Under the pieces are notes generated by a model. It was not told the DNA's origin. It saw only the letters and a list, made by a program, of their open reading frames with translations, and searched no databases. Shown one piece after another: positions 1 to 6,363 of a stretch of DNA of 20,371 nt. This DNA is from JAVBNN01 sp031551525 (GTDB taxonomy: Bacteria; Bacillota; Negativicutes; Acidaminococcales; JAISLQ01). Made by a program: the position numbers and the translations under genes. The stretch lies in contig JAVBNN010000052.1 in NCBI GenBank assembly GCA_031551525.1, positions 1 to 20,371 of the forward strand, written 5' to 3'. Numbering within the stretch: position 1 is the stretch's first letter; every line of letters starts with the position of its first letter.

Positions 1-338
1 CGACCAGCGTCAACTTCTGGCTGGGACTCATCCCGGGGGCGATCTCCGCGTACTCGAGCTCCTCGGGCGTCGTAATGCCGATGTTCCTGCCGCTGGTACC
101 GGGCCTTATGAAAGAAATCGGCGGCGGCAACCCGATCGCGATGATTTCTTCCATCAACATCGGCGCCCACCTTGTTGATACTTCCCCGCTGTCCACCCTC
201 GGCGCTCTGTGCATAGCCTGCGCGGGCGAACATGAAGACAAGGGCAAACTCTTTAGGAAACTTCTTATCTGGGGTCTGTCGATGTCCTTGGTAGGCGCGA
301 TCGTCTGCTATGTATTCTTCGGTATACTCGGATTCTAA
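1..338 (+). CDS. MatC-like carboxylate carrier, C-terminal fragment (5' end outside window)
   Basis: The reading frame is open from the left edge (first full codon at 3) to the TAA at 336-338 and gives the last 111 residues of a polytopic membrane transporter. It is the same family as the complete carrier at 2312-3661: the two align without gaps over this whole stretch, with 104 of 111 residues identical by hand count and almost all DNA differences synonymous. From that match it is the C-terminal part of a MatC-type (malonate/dicarboxylate carrier) permease with the last three or so membrane helices, ending in a hydrophobic tail. The true start lies upstream of the window; the internal ATG at 75 is not a start. 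It is truncated by the window edge, so there is no evidence of a pseudogene. The substrate is unknown; MatC membership is by recollection of family sequence patterns. Confidence 0.85.
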   Translation, partial: TSVNFWLGLIPGAISAYSSSSGVVMPMFLPLVPGLMKEIGGGNPIAMISSINIGAHLVDTSPLSTLGALCIACAGEHEDKGKLFRKLLIWGLSMSLVGAIVCYVFFGILGF

Positions 339-361
339 TTTACCAATTGCCTTAAATTTGC

Positions 362-396
362 AAAACCCGCCCAAGTTAACTCTTGGGCGGGTTTTT
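362..396 (+). terminator. Rho-independent terminator after the first carrier gene
   Basis: Perfect inverted repeat with arms 362-375 and 382-395 (core ACCCGCCCAAG / CTTGGGCGGGT), a 6-nt loop TTAACT, and a run of T starting inside the right arm (392-396). It lies 24 bp after the stop codon of the upstream carrier, so that transcript ends here and the decarboxylase genes downstream need their own promoter. Confidence 0.9.
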
Positions 397-423
397 GACT
401 TTTGTAGACAGAATATAAAACAA

Positions 424-515
424 AAATATAGTTTTGTAAAAGTAATTTATTAATTTACTGGTTTAAAAAATAATAAATTACTATATTTAAATTTTATTAA
501 ATTTAAATATAGTAA
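424..515. repeat. Nested AT-rich inverted repeats (candidate operator array)
   Basis: Three related elements overlap. AGTAATTTATTA (441-452) is exactly inverted as TAATAAATTACT (471-482). A second perfect 16-bp stem pairs 478-493 with 500-515 around a 6-nt spacer, core ACTATATTTAAAT. The word AAATATAGT occurs at 424-432 and 505-513 and inverted at 480-488. The two hairpins share 478-482, so only one can form at a time. The repeats are real; the regulatory role is inference. Confidence 0.75.
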
Positions 516-630
516 AGGGTTGGCTTTTTAACCCCCTCTATAAAAGGCGTATTAGTTACTCTGTAAGATTAAACATAAAAAAAATAAAAATTCTAACGAG
601 TTTTTTCGACAATAAACTACAATAAATTTA

Positions 631-659
631 TTGGTAAATTAAGTAAAAAACAGTATGAT
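631..659 (+). promoter_or_regulatory. Candidate sigma-70 promoter for the decarboxylase operon
   Basis: -35 TTGGTA (631-636), 17-bp spacer, -10 TATGAT (654-659), with predicted transcription start near 666. The -10 box is a 5/6 match and the -35 a 4/6 match. It is the best-spaced pair I found in this region, though many AT-rich alternatives exist. It would give a leader of about 290 nt before the ATG at 957. Confidence 0.45.
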
Positions 660-666
660 TTTCAAA

Positions 667-676
667 AAAGCGCTTT
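667..676. promoter_or_regulatory. cre-like palindrome AAAGCGCTTT at the predicted transcription start
   Basis: Perfect 10-bp palindrome equal to the inner ten bases of the ideal CcpA catabolite-responsive element (TGWAAGCGCTTWCA). The flanking TG/CA pairs are replaced by AA/AT. It sits just after the promoter candidate's -10 box, a usual position for repression. Whether this organism has a CcpA-type regulator is unknown. Confidence 0.35.
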
Positions 677-956
677 ATACTAAAATAATGTAAAAGCATG
701 GTCATTTCCCATTGCTTTATCTAGTAGACGCAGTATCGTCATCACTGGTTTTACAAGGGAAGATATGGTTTAAGTATTTGTTTTATGTTGAGGGCAACGG
801 TGTGTTGCTGTAAACCATGGATGTTCGAGCGCTTCAAAAGGAGGGGTGTCCTGGCACGGCAATATATTTATGTTAAAAAACAAAGCTGTATTTGTGGTGG
901 CGCCTGTGCTTTCGCTTGAACTGGCGGACAGGCTCCGAAGTAGTAGGAGGAGTATA

Positions 957-2129
957 ATGGATTTAGCTTTAGTGAGTTCTCTATTCGATGAAATGCTCAT
1001 GGGTTTCATCGGCCTTGCCAACAATCCTACCGTGGTCGTTATGTGGGTCATTGGCGGCATCCTTATTTATCTGGCAGTTTGGAAAGACTATGAACCAGCG
1101 CTCTTGTTGCCGATGGGATTGGGTGCCATACTTGCGAATATTCCCTTTTCTTCCGCAGTGGTAAAAACACCTGGTGAAGAAGGTTTTCTCTTTTTGTTGT
1201 ACAACATGGGTATTAAAAATGAATTGTTCCCTGTTCTGATTTTTATTGCAATAGGTTCCATGTGCGACTTTGCTCCACTTATGAGAAATCCCAGTGTTAT
1301 GCTGTTTGCGGCGGCCGCACAGTTTGGTATTTTTGCCACCGCTATCGCAGCTACCGCGCTGGGTTTTTCTTTTAATCACGCTGCCGCGATTGGCATCATC
1401 GGTGCAGCGGACGGTCCTTCGACCATTTTTGTCGCCAGCCGCTATGCAGTGGATATGCTAGGGCCCTTGTCGGTTGCGGCATACTGTTATATGGCACTGG
1501 TGCCTGTTATCCAGCCTCCGGTCATTAGAATGCTGACCACCGAGGAAGAGCGCAAGATAAAAATGGGTTTTGAAGGCGAAAAACCCATTTCTCAAAAAGC
1601 CAAATTCCTTTTCCCGATCATGGTCGTTATCGTAGCCGGCGTTATCGCTCCGATCTCGGTTGCTTTGATCGGCGCCCTGATGTTTGGCAATATCCTAAAA
1701 GAAGCCCAGGTCGTTCCGAGTCTTGCGAACTGTGCTTCTAACGAACTGTCGAATCTCGTTACTTTGCTCCTTGGTATTACGGTCGGCGCGACCATGGAAG
1801 CGGACAAGTTCCTCAACTTCCAGGTGCTTTTAATTATGGGCCTTGGCGCGGTTGCCTTCGTATTTGACACCGTTGGCGGCGTCATGTTTGCTAAAGTGCT
1901 CAATATGTTCTCGTCAAAGAAAATCAACCCGATGATCGGAGCCTGCGGCATATCGGCCTTTCCGATGTCCGGCCGTGTCATCGCGAAGATGGCCTTGAAA
2001 GAAGACCCGACTAATTTCATTATCCAGCACTCGATCGGCGTAAACGTGGCCGGTCAGGTAGCATCTGTTGTGGCCGCGGGCATAGTTCTTGCACTCATTC
2101 CGGCCCTGCAGAAGATGTTGGGGGTGTGA
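957..2129 (+). CDS. Na+-translocating carboxybiotin decarboxylase, beta subunit (OadB/MmdB/GcdB family)
   Basis: 390-residue integral membrane protein, the normal length for the beta subunit of biotin-dependent Na+-pumping decarboxylases (oxaloacetate, methylmalonyl-CoA, glutaconyl-CoA or malonate types). This subunit decarboxylates carboxybiotin and couples that to Na+ export. The N-terminal IYLAVWKDYEPALLLPMG is typical. Residues matching the functional set known from Klebsiella OadB (D203, Y229, N373, G377, S382, R389) fall at D152 (GAADGPS), Y178, N324, G328, S333 and R340 with the same relative spacings, so it looks functional. The start is ATG 957, preceded at 6 nt by AGGAGG (945-950); an upstream in-frame GTG at 846 has its Shine-Dalgarno directly abutting it and adds residues foreign to the family. 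It is followed at 1 bp by a tiny OadG-like gene and then a carrier gene. No alpha subunit or biotin carrier is nearby, so the carboxylated substrate cannot be assigned. Confidence 0.92.
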   Translation: MDLALVSSLFDEMLMGFIGLANNPTVVVMWVIGGILIYLAVWKDYEPALLLPMGLGAILANIPFSSAVVKTPGEEGFLFLLYNMGIKNELFPVLIFIAIGSMCDFAPLMRNPSVMLFAAAAQFGIFATAIAATALGFSFNHAAAIGIIGAADGPSTIFVASRYAVDMLGPLSVAAYCYMALVPVIQPPVIRMLTTEEERKIKMGFEGEKPISQKAKFLFPIMVVIVAGVIAPISVALIGALMFGNILKEAQVVPSLANCASNELSNLVTLLLGITVGATMEADKFLNFQVLLIMGLGAVAFVFDTVGGVMFAKVLNMFSSKKINPMIGACGISAFPMSGRVIAKMALKEDPTNFIIQHSIGVNVAGQVASVVAAGIVLALIPALQKMLGV

Positions 2130-2130
2130 C

Positions 2131-2262
2131 ATGAGCAATACAGTACTTGCAGCCTGTCTGATGATGCTAGGAGCTTTGCCCGCAATGTTTCTCGTCATAG
2201 CGATATTCATTTTTGCCACTAAACTTCTGGTAAATGCTTTCCCTGCCGAAGAAGGGGAATAA
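2131..2262 (+). CDS. Small single-helix membrane protein, OadG-like (gamma/delta) decarboxylase subunit
   Basis: 43-codon gene starting 1 bp after the beta-subunit stop. The product begins MSNTVLAACLMMLGALPAM, has one strongly hydrophobic helix (about residues 5-34) and ends in a short acidic tail PAEEGE. The pattern of a Met/Gly-rich start of the helix followed by an aliphatic run and a Lys-Leu-Leu exit resembles the gamma/delta subunits of Na+-pumping decarboxylases, which hold the complex together in the membrane. It is shorter than most of them and lacks the Ala/Pro-rich linker found in longer versions. The start has no strong Shine-Dalgarno of its own (GGGGGTG just upstream), which suggests translational coupling to the beta subunit. 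The assignment rests on position, size and topology, not on a diagnostic motif. Confidence 0.65.
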   Translation: MSNTVLAACLMMLGALPAMFLVIAIFIFATKLLVNAFPAEEGE

Positions 2263-2311
2263 TCCAGCCGTTTTGCGGTTCATAAATTTCGTTAGTTAAA
2301 GGAGATATAAT

Positions 2312-3661
2312 ATGGAGATTTCAACTGCCGCCTGGGCATCACTTATCGCCTTGGGCATCGTTGTCGCTATTTCCTGTGTGGATGAAGATCTGCACGTAGG
2401 TTTTCTGGCCATTGGTTTTGCTATCATCGTCGGCGGCGTTTTTGCCAATATCACCGGCGCAAAAGTCATGGGCTTCTTCCCGACCGGTCTTTTCATGATA
2501 CTGGCCGGCGTTACCTTTATGTTCGGCCTTGCCTCCACTAATGGCACGATGGAAAAGCTGACTGCTTATTCTGTCCGCGTATGTAAAGGTAATAATGCTA
2601 TGATTCCGGTCGTAGTTTACATCATCACTTCCATCCTGACCACCATAGGACCTGGCAACATAGCTGCCACCGCCCTTCTCGCACCGGTCATGATGGCTAT
2701 CGCTACCCGTGTCGGTATGTCCGCCTTCCTGATGACCCTTCTGGTCGTCGGCGCCTCGAACGGCGCGGCGTTCTCGCCGTTTGCCCCGACCGGCATCATT
2801 GCCAACGGGATTATTGCAAAGACATCCGCTTCGCTTGGCATACCGGCCGATTCACTGAACGCTCTGGCCTGGAAGATACACTTTAACTCCATGGTCGCCC
2901 AGAGTTTCGTCAACGTTGGCGGCTTTCTTATCATGGGCGGTTGGACCTGGGTAGCCGCTCAACGCGGCAAGAGTATGGATATAGATGAACTGGCGCCAAA
3001 ACCCGAACCCTTCAACAAACAACAATGGATGACTATTTGGGCTGTTATCATCCTTATCCTTCTGGTAGTTATACCCGGCCTGCCTTTCATGAAAGGCGTA
3101 CTCCCCAAATACATTACGAATATGCTCTCTAATGTTGGGTCGGTGGCTTTTGTTCTTTCGGGCTTCCTGCTTCTCTTGAAGGCCGGTGATAGCAAAGCCG
3201 CTATCAAAGCAATGCCCTGGGGCGTTATAATGATGGTCTGCGGCGTTACCGTCCTGATCGAAGTTATGGACAAATCCGGCGGTTTGCGCGCCCTGGTCAA
3301 AATGATCGGCGCTATCTCCAACCCGACCAGCGTCAATTTCTGGTTGGGCCTTATTCCGGGCGCGATCTCCGCATATTCGAGTTCGTCAGGCGTCGTAATG
3401 CCGATGTTTCTGCCGCTGGTGCCGGGACTGGTCAAAGAAATCGGCGGTGGCAACCCGATCGCTATGATTTCCTCCATAAATATCGGCTCACATCTTGTAG
3501 ATACTTCACCGCTGTCCACTCTCGGCGCCCTTTGTATAGCCTGCGCGGGTGAACACGAGGACAAAGGCAAACTCTTTAGAAATCTTCTCATCTGGGGTTT
3601 GTCCATGTCGTTAGTAGGCGCTGTTGTCTGTTATGTATTCTTTGGTTTGTTTGGCTTATAA
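2312..3661 (+). CDS. MatC-like dicarboxylate/malonate carrier permease
   Basis: 449-residue polytopic membrane protein with about 12 hydrophobic segments in two halves. The N-terminal half (GFAIIVGGVFANITGAKVMG; FMFGLASTNGTMEKLT; ILTTIGPGNIAATALLAPV; FSPFAPTGIIANGIIAK) follows the pattern of the MatC N-terminal domain of rhizobial malonate carriers, within the larger ion-transporter superfamily. The ATG at 2312 has a good ribosome binding site (AAGGAGAT at 2299-2306). The gene follows the small OadG-like gene by 49 bp in the same direction, with no terminator between, so it is probably cotranscribed with the decarboxylase beta subunit. The context suggests import of a carboxylate whose decarboxylation drives Na+ export, or Na+-driven uptake. 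The last 111 residues are nearly identical to the partial gene at 1-338. The substrate (malonate, succinate, other) is not decided by the sequence. Confidence 0.82.
   Translation: MEISTAAWASLIALGIVVAISCVDEDLHVGFLAIGFAIIVGGVFANITGAKVMGFFPTGLFMILAGVTFMFGLASTNGTMEKLTAYSVRVCKGNNAMIPVVVYIITSILTTIGPGNIAATALLAPVMMAIATRVGMSAFLMTLLVVGASNGAAFSPFAPTGIIANGIIAKTSASLGIPADSLNALAWKIHFNSMVAQSFVNVGGFLIMGGWTWVAAQRGKSMDIDELAPKPEPFNKQQWMTIWAVIILILLVVIPGLPFMKGVLPKYITNMLSNVGSVAFVLSGFLLLLKAGDSKAAIKAMPWGVIMMVCGVTVLIEVMDKSGGLRALVKMIGAISNPTSVNFWLGLIPGAISAYSSSSGVVMPMFLPLVPGLVKEIGGGNPIAMISSINIGSHLVDTSPLSTLGALCIACAGEHEDKGKLFRNLLIWGLSMSLVGAVVCYVFFGLFGL
3324..3661 (+). repeat. Paralogous repeat of 1-338 (carrier C-terminus)
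   Basis: Position 1 aligns to 3324 and 338 to 3661 with no gap; I count about 53 mismatches (about 84% identity). The similarity stops at the two stop codons and the following intergenic sequences and terminators are unrelated. The upstream extent of the repeat is hidden by the window edge. Confidence 0.9.
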
Positions 3662-3675
3662 GACATTTGTTTATT

Positions 3676-3707
3676 CCGTCCGGGCAATTGCCCGGGCGGT
3701 TTTTTTT
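3676..3707 (+). terminator. Rho-independent terminator after the second carrier gene
   Basis: Arms 3676-3685 (CCGTCCGGGC) and 3690-3699 (GCCCGGGCGG) pair fully, with one G-T, around the loop AATT, followed by eight or more T. It ends the decarboxylase/carrier operon and lies immediately before the -35 region of the next operon. Confidence 0.93.
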
Positions 3708-3708
3708 C

Positions 3709-3737
3709 TTGCTTTTGCTGTGAAGGAGGGATATACT
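3709..3737 (+). promoter_or_regulatory. Candidate promoter of the TetR/efflux operon
   Basis: -35 TTGCTT (3709-3714), 17-bp spacer, -10 TATACT (3732-3737); predicted start near 3744, directly before the palindromic operator at 3751-3768. The -35 is weak, the -10 good. Confidence 0.5.
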
Positions 3738-3750
3738 GTAATTACAAAAA

Positions 3751-3768
3751 TGACTGTCTGGTCAGTCA
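3751..3768. promoter_or_regulatory. TetR-type operator, TGACTGTCTGGTCAGTCA
   Basis: 18-bp near-perfect palindrome: the outer six pairs and the eighth pair match, with a T-T mismatch at the seventh and a non-complementary T-G centre. It lies a few bases downstream of the predicted transcription start and 48 bp before the TetR start codon. TGACT...AGTCA palindromes of this length are typical of TetR-family sites, so autorepression of the efflux operon is the simplest reading. Confidence 0.7.
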
Positions 3769-3816
3769 AGTTAAAAATATATTACTTTCATTTGTGTGCC
3801 AAACCAAGGAGGAACC

Positions 3817-4485
3817 ATGGACAAGACGTCGTTTCCCACTTTGCAAAAAGACAAATTGAAAGGACTTACCCGTCAGCAGCAGACAGTTTTGCGGCGGGAG
3901 GCTATACTCAAAGCCGCCTTCCAGGAATTCACCCAAAAAGGTTTTGGTTCGACCCGGATGGAGGATGTGGCTCGCTGCGCGGGAGTAGGAAAAGGCAGCA
4001 TATATCTGCATTTTTCCGACAAGGAGGCACTGCTGGAAGAACTTATAAAAGAATATATATTGCCACTAGTGCCTCGCTTCAGTCCGACTGCCGCCAACCG
4101 GGACATACCGGCTAAAAAACTGCTACACAGTATGTTTAGCCGTCTGATCGACCATATAACAAGGGGAGAAACAGCCGGGCAGGTGCTGTATCTTATCATA
4201 AGCGAAGGGGCGCGGTTCCCGCGCCTGGCCGAGATATACTATCAAACCATCATAACGCCGGGGCTCGCGACCTTGACGGCTGTCATACAGCGGGGGATAG
4301 AACGCGGGGAAATAAAAGATAAGCGGCTGGCCGAATGTCCGCAGTTATTGGTGGCGCCGTTGTTTGTGAGTCTGATTTGGACAAAACTGTTCTCACCTTA
4401 TAAAAAACTGGATATGGATAAACTGCTGGCCCTGTCGCTGGACAGCTTGCTGGGCGAAGCTGGGGAGGATGATAGGCATGGATAA
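3817..4485 (+). CDS. TetR/AcrR-family transcriptional regulator of the efflux operon
   Basis: 222-residue one-component repressor. The helix-turn-helix covers about residues 28-70, with the classic pattern AILKAAFQEFTQKGFGSTRM, then DVARCAGVGKGSIYLHFSDKEALL; the rest is an all-helical ligand and dimerisation domain. The start is ATG 3817, which follows AAGGAGG (3806-3812); a longer frame from GTG 3796 would place that Shine-Dalgarno inside the coding region. It heads the operon and its 3' end overlaps the HlyD gene start by 8 bp, so it likely senses a substrate of the exporter and represses its own operon through the palindrome in its leader. Size and neighbourhood resemble E. coli CecR (YbiH), which controls ybhGFSRL. 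The ligand is unknown. Confidence 0.9.
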   Translation: MDKTSFPTLQKDKLKGLTRQQQTVLRREAILKAAFQEFTQKGFGSTRMEDVARCAGVGKGSIYLHFSDKEALLEELIKEYILPLVPRFSPTAANRDIPAKKLLHSMFSRLIDHITRGETAGQVLYLIISEGARFPRLAEIYYQTIITPGLATLTAVIQRGIERGEIKDKRLAECPQLLVAPLFVSLIWTKLFSPYKKLDMDKLLALSLDSLLGEAGEDDRHG

Positions 4486-5455
4486 ACAGCATAAAATAGC
4501 CATTGTTGCCGTAGTGCTCGTGGCCGCCGTTTGTGCCGGAGCATATTTTTTCCTAAGGCGTACCGATCCGGCCATTACCGCCACCGGTATGGTGGAAGTG
4601 ACCCAGGCCGACCTTACGCCTAAGGTGGGCGGCTATTTGGTGCAGCGCAATTTCCGGGAAGGCGACGAGGTGAAAAAAGATACCGTACTGGCCCGGATAG
4701 ATAAGACCGATTACCAACTAGCCTATCTGCAGGCGCAGGGGGCGTACCAGAGCGCGGTATCCAAGCTGAAAGACCTCGAGGCAGGATCGCGCGACGCGGA
4801 GATCGCCAGTTACGCGGCCTCCATGAATGCCGCGCGTCTGACGCTGGAAAAGACGACTTCGGATTATAGCCGTTTTGCGAAACTTTATCAGAGCGGCGCC
4901 ATTTCCCAGCAGGAACTGGATAACTACCGCCTGGCCATGACTAGTGCCGAGGGCAATTACAAGCAAGCCGTTTCAGGTTATCAACTGGCGGTAGAAGGCA
5001 GCAGGGTGGACGCCATAGAAGCCCAGCGGCATACGGTGGAGCAGCAGGATGCGGCGCTGCAGTCAGCCCAGGCACAGCTTGGCTATACTGATGTGAAAAG
5101 CCCTCTATCGGGGAGGGTGCTCAGCAAAAATTACGAAGCGGGAGAATACGTGCAACCGGGATCGCCACTAGCTACGATTGGCGATCTGTCTGATTGTTGG
5201 GTGAAAATATATGTGCCGTCCACTCTCCTCGGACGGGTGCGGTTCGACCAGGCGGCCGAGGTGCGGATAGACTCTTATCCCGGCAAGGTGTTTATAGGTA
5301 AGGTCAAAGAAATAGCGACTCAGGCCGAATTTACTCCACGCCAGACGATAACCAAGGACGAGCGGGCCAATCTGGTATTTGCCGTCAAAGTGTATGTCGA
5401 CAACCCGGACGGCATATTCAAACCGGGGATGCCTGCCGAAGTGCGCCTGCCATGA
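4478..5455 (+). CDS. HlyD-family membrane fusion protein (YbhG-like)
   Basis: 325-residue periplasmic adaptor anchored by one N-terminal helix (residues about 7-25, IAIVAVVLVAAVCAGAYFFL). A beta-barrel/lipoyl half follows (about 35-75: VGGYLVQRNFREGDEVKKD), then a long Ala/Gln-rich coiled-coil hairpin (about 78-200), then the second lipoyl half and barrel (LSGRVLSKNYEAGEYVQPG; EFTPRQTITKDERANLVF). Such adaptors link an inner-membrane ABC exporter to an outer-membrane channel, which implies a diderm envelope. The start ATG 4478 is 9 nt after GGAGG (4464-4468); the earlier ATG at 4469 directly touches that Shine-Dalgarno. It overlaps the TetR gene by 8 bp and the next ATPase gene by 4 bp, so it is translationally coupled. 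No outer-membrane channel gene is in the window. Confidence 0.9.
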   Translation: MDKQHKIAIVAVVLVAAVCAGAYFFLRRTDPAITATGMVEVTQADLTPKVGGYLVQRNFREGDEVKKDTVLARIDKTDYQLAYLQAQGAYQSAVSKLKDLEAGSRDAEIASYAASMNAARLTLEKTTSDYSRFAKLYQSGAISQQELDNYRLAMTSAEGNYKQAVSGYQLAVEGSRVDAIEAQRHTVEQQDAALQSAQAQLGYTDVKSPLSGRVLSKNYEAGEYVQPGSPLATIGDLSDCWVKIYVPSTLLGRVRFDQAAEVRIDSYPGKVFIGKVKEIATQAEFTPRQTITKDERANLVFAVKVYVDNPDGIFKPGMPAEVRLP

Positions 5456-6363
5456 TCATCCGGGCGGACAATGTGAAAAAATCTTTCGGACGGGTGGAGG
5501 CATTGAAGGGCATTTCGCTCTTGATCAATAAAGGGGACATATTCGGACTGGTTGGGCCGGACGGCGCGGGCAAAACCACTTTTATCCGTACGGTGCTGGG
5601 CCTGTATGAGGCGGACAGCGGACAGCTAGAGCTGCTGGGCGAAAAAACGCCGGAAAAGGTCAAAAGCAAAATCGGCTATGTGCCTCAATTATTTAGCCTG
5701 TACCAGGATATGACGGTATGGGAAAATCTTTCTTTATTCGGCTCATTATATGAAATATCCGGCGAACTGTTTACCGCGCGCGCCAATGAACTGCTGGCCA
5801 TGACCTGGATGGATGCGTTTAAAGACCGTTTAGCCGGAAATCTTTCGGGCGGTATGAAGCAAAAACTGGCGCTGGCGGCTGGTCTCCTGCACCGTCCGGA
5901 CCTCTTGATCCTTGACGAACCGACGACCGGCGTCGACCCGGTATCCCGCCGAGAGTTCTGGCAGTTGCTCTATCGGCTGAATAAAGAAGGGCTCACCCTT
6001 GTCGTATCGACACCTTATATGGATGAAGTGGAGTTATGCCACCGCCTGGCGTTTTTTCATCAGGGTGAAATACGGGCAGTGGGTTCTCCGGCGGAACTTT
6101 TGTCCCAATACCCCTATAAACTGTTTGCTTTGTCGGCGGACGGACTACGCACACTTTTGCCGCGTTTTAAGTATCTGCCGGCCAAGGAATTCTACCTCTA
6201 CGGGGAAGAAATGCATATAGCGCTTGGCAAAGAGGAAGAATTGGCTTTGGTCAAAGATTATTTGGCTAAGGCTGGTATAGCAGGGTATTCATTATCACCT
6301 ATCCAGCCGACGCTTGAGGACCTGTTCAGCGTTCTTAGCGCGAAAGAGGGCGGTGGAGCATGA
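5452..6363 (+). CDS. ABC exporter ATPase, equivalent to the N-terminal half of YbhF
   Basis: 303-residue cytoplasmic nucleotide-binding protein. Walker A GPDGAGKT (35-42), Q-loop Q79 (VPQLFSLY), signature LSGGM (131-135) and Walker B LLILDE (151-156) are intact. The switch position that is normally histidine reads STPYMDE, with Pro188. The sequence GLVGPDGAGKT, with Asp where most ABC proteins have Asn, is characteristic of the first ATPase domain of E. coli YbhF, which as I recall also lacks the switch histidine. This copy is therefore probably the degenerate partner of an asymmetric ATPase pair with the gene that follows. Its start overlaps the HlyD gene by 4 bp (ATGA) and lacks a clear Shine-Dalgarno. 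Confidence 0.9.
   Translation: MIIRADNVKKSFGRVEALKGISLLINKGDIFGLVGPDGAGKTTFIRTVLGLYEADSGQLELLGEKTPEKVKSKIGYVPQLFSLYQDMTVWENLSLFGSLYEISGELFTARANELLAMTWMDAFKDRLAGNLSGGMKQKLALAAGLLHRPDLLILDEPTTGVDPVSRREFWQLLYRLNKEGLTLVVSTPYMDEVELCHRLAFFHQGEIRAVGSPAELLSQYPYKLFALSADGLRTLLPRFKYLPAKEFYLYGEEMHIALGKEEELALVKDYLAKAGIAGYSLSPIQPTLEDLFSVLSAKEGGGA

Larger units (their letters stand above)
397..956 (+). other. Long AT-rich regulatory/leader region upstream of the decarboxylase gene
   Basis: Together with the terminator this makes 618 bp without a convincing gene. The part from about 400 to 700 is extremely AT-rich and carries the nested inverted repeats (424-515), a perfect 14-bp palindrome CAATAAATTTATTG (620-633), a promoter candidate (631-659) and a cre-like palindrome (667-676). 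The part from about 690 to 956 is more GC-balanced and would be a transcribed leader of roughly 290 nt. It holds only modest hairpins: GCAAC/GTTGC at 793-807 and GCCTGT/ACAGGC at 902-933. I do not recognise a known riboswitch class in it. The two possible short frames (817-876, 19 codons; and the in-frame extension from 846/870) lack properly spaced ribosome binding sites. Confidence 0.7.

Noticed and set aside
1..338. Broken (pseudogene) carrier copy
   Set aside because: The frame is intact to a normal stop with near-identity to the full copy; it is cut only by the window edge.
817..876. 19-codon leader peptide frame
   Set aside because: No Shine-Dalgarno upstream, no regulatory codon run, and no pairing scheme linking it to the downstream start.
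846..956. N-terminal extension of the decarboxylase beta subunit from GTG 846 or ATG 870
   Set aside because: The ribosome-site-like AAGGAGG abuts GTG 846 and is too far from ATG 870. ATG 957 has an ideal AGGAGG at 6 nt and gives the normal family N-terminus.
2959..3606. 215-codon minus-strand frame inside the MatC-like carrier
   Set aside because: Antisense shadow of a conserved membrane protein, with no start signal or family resemblance.
3624..4115. Plus-strand frame overlapping the carrier end, the terminator and TetR
   Set aside because: It runs through a strong terminator, promoter and operator and overlaps TetR out of frame; the product is low-complexity and basic.
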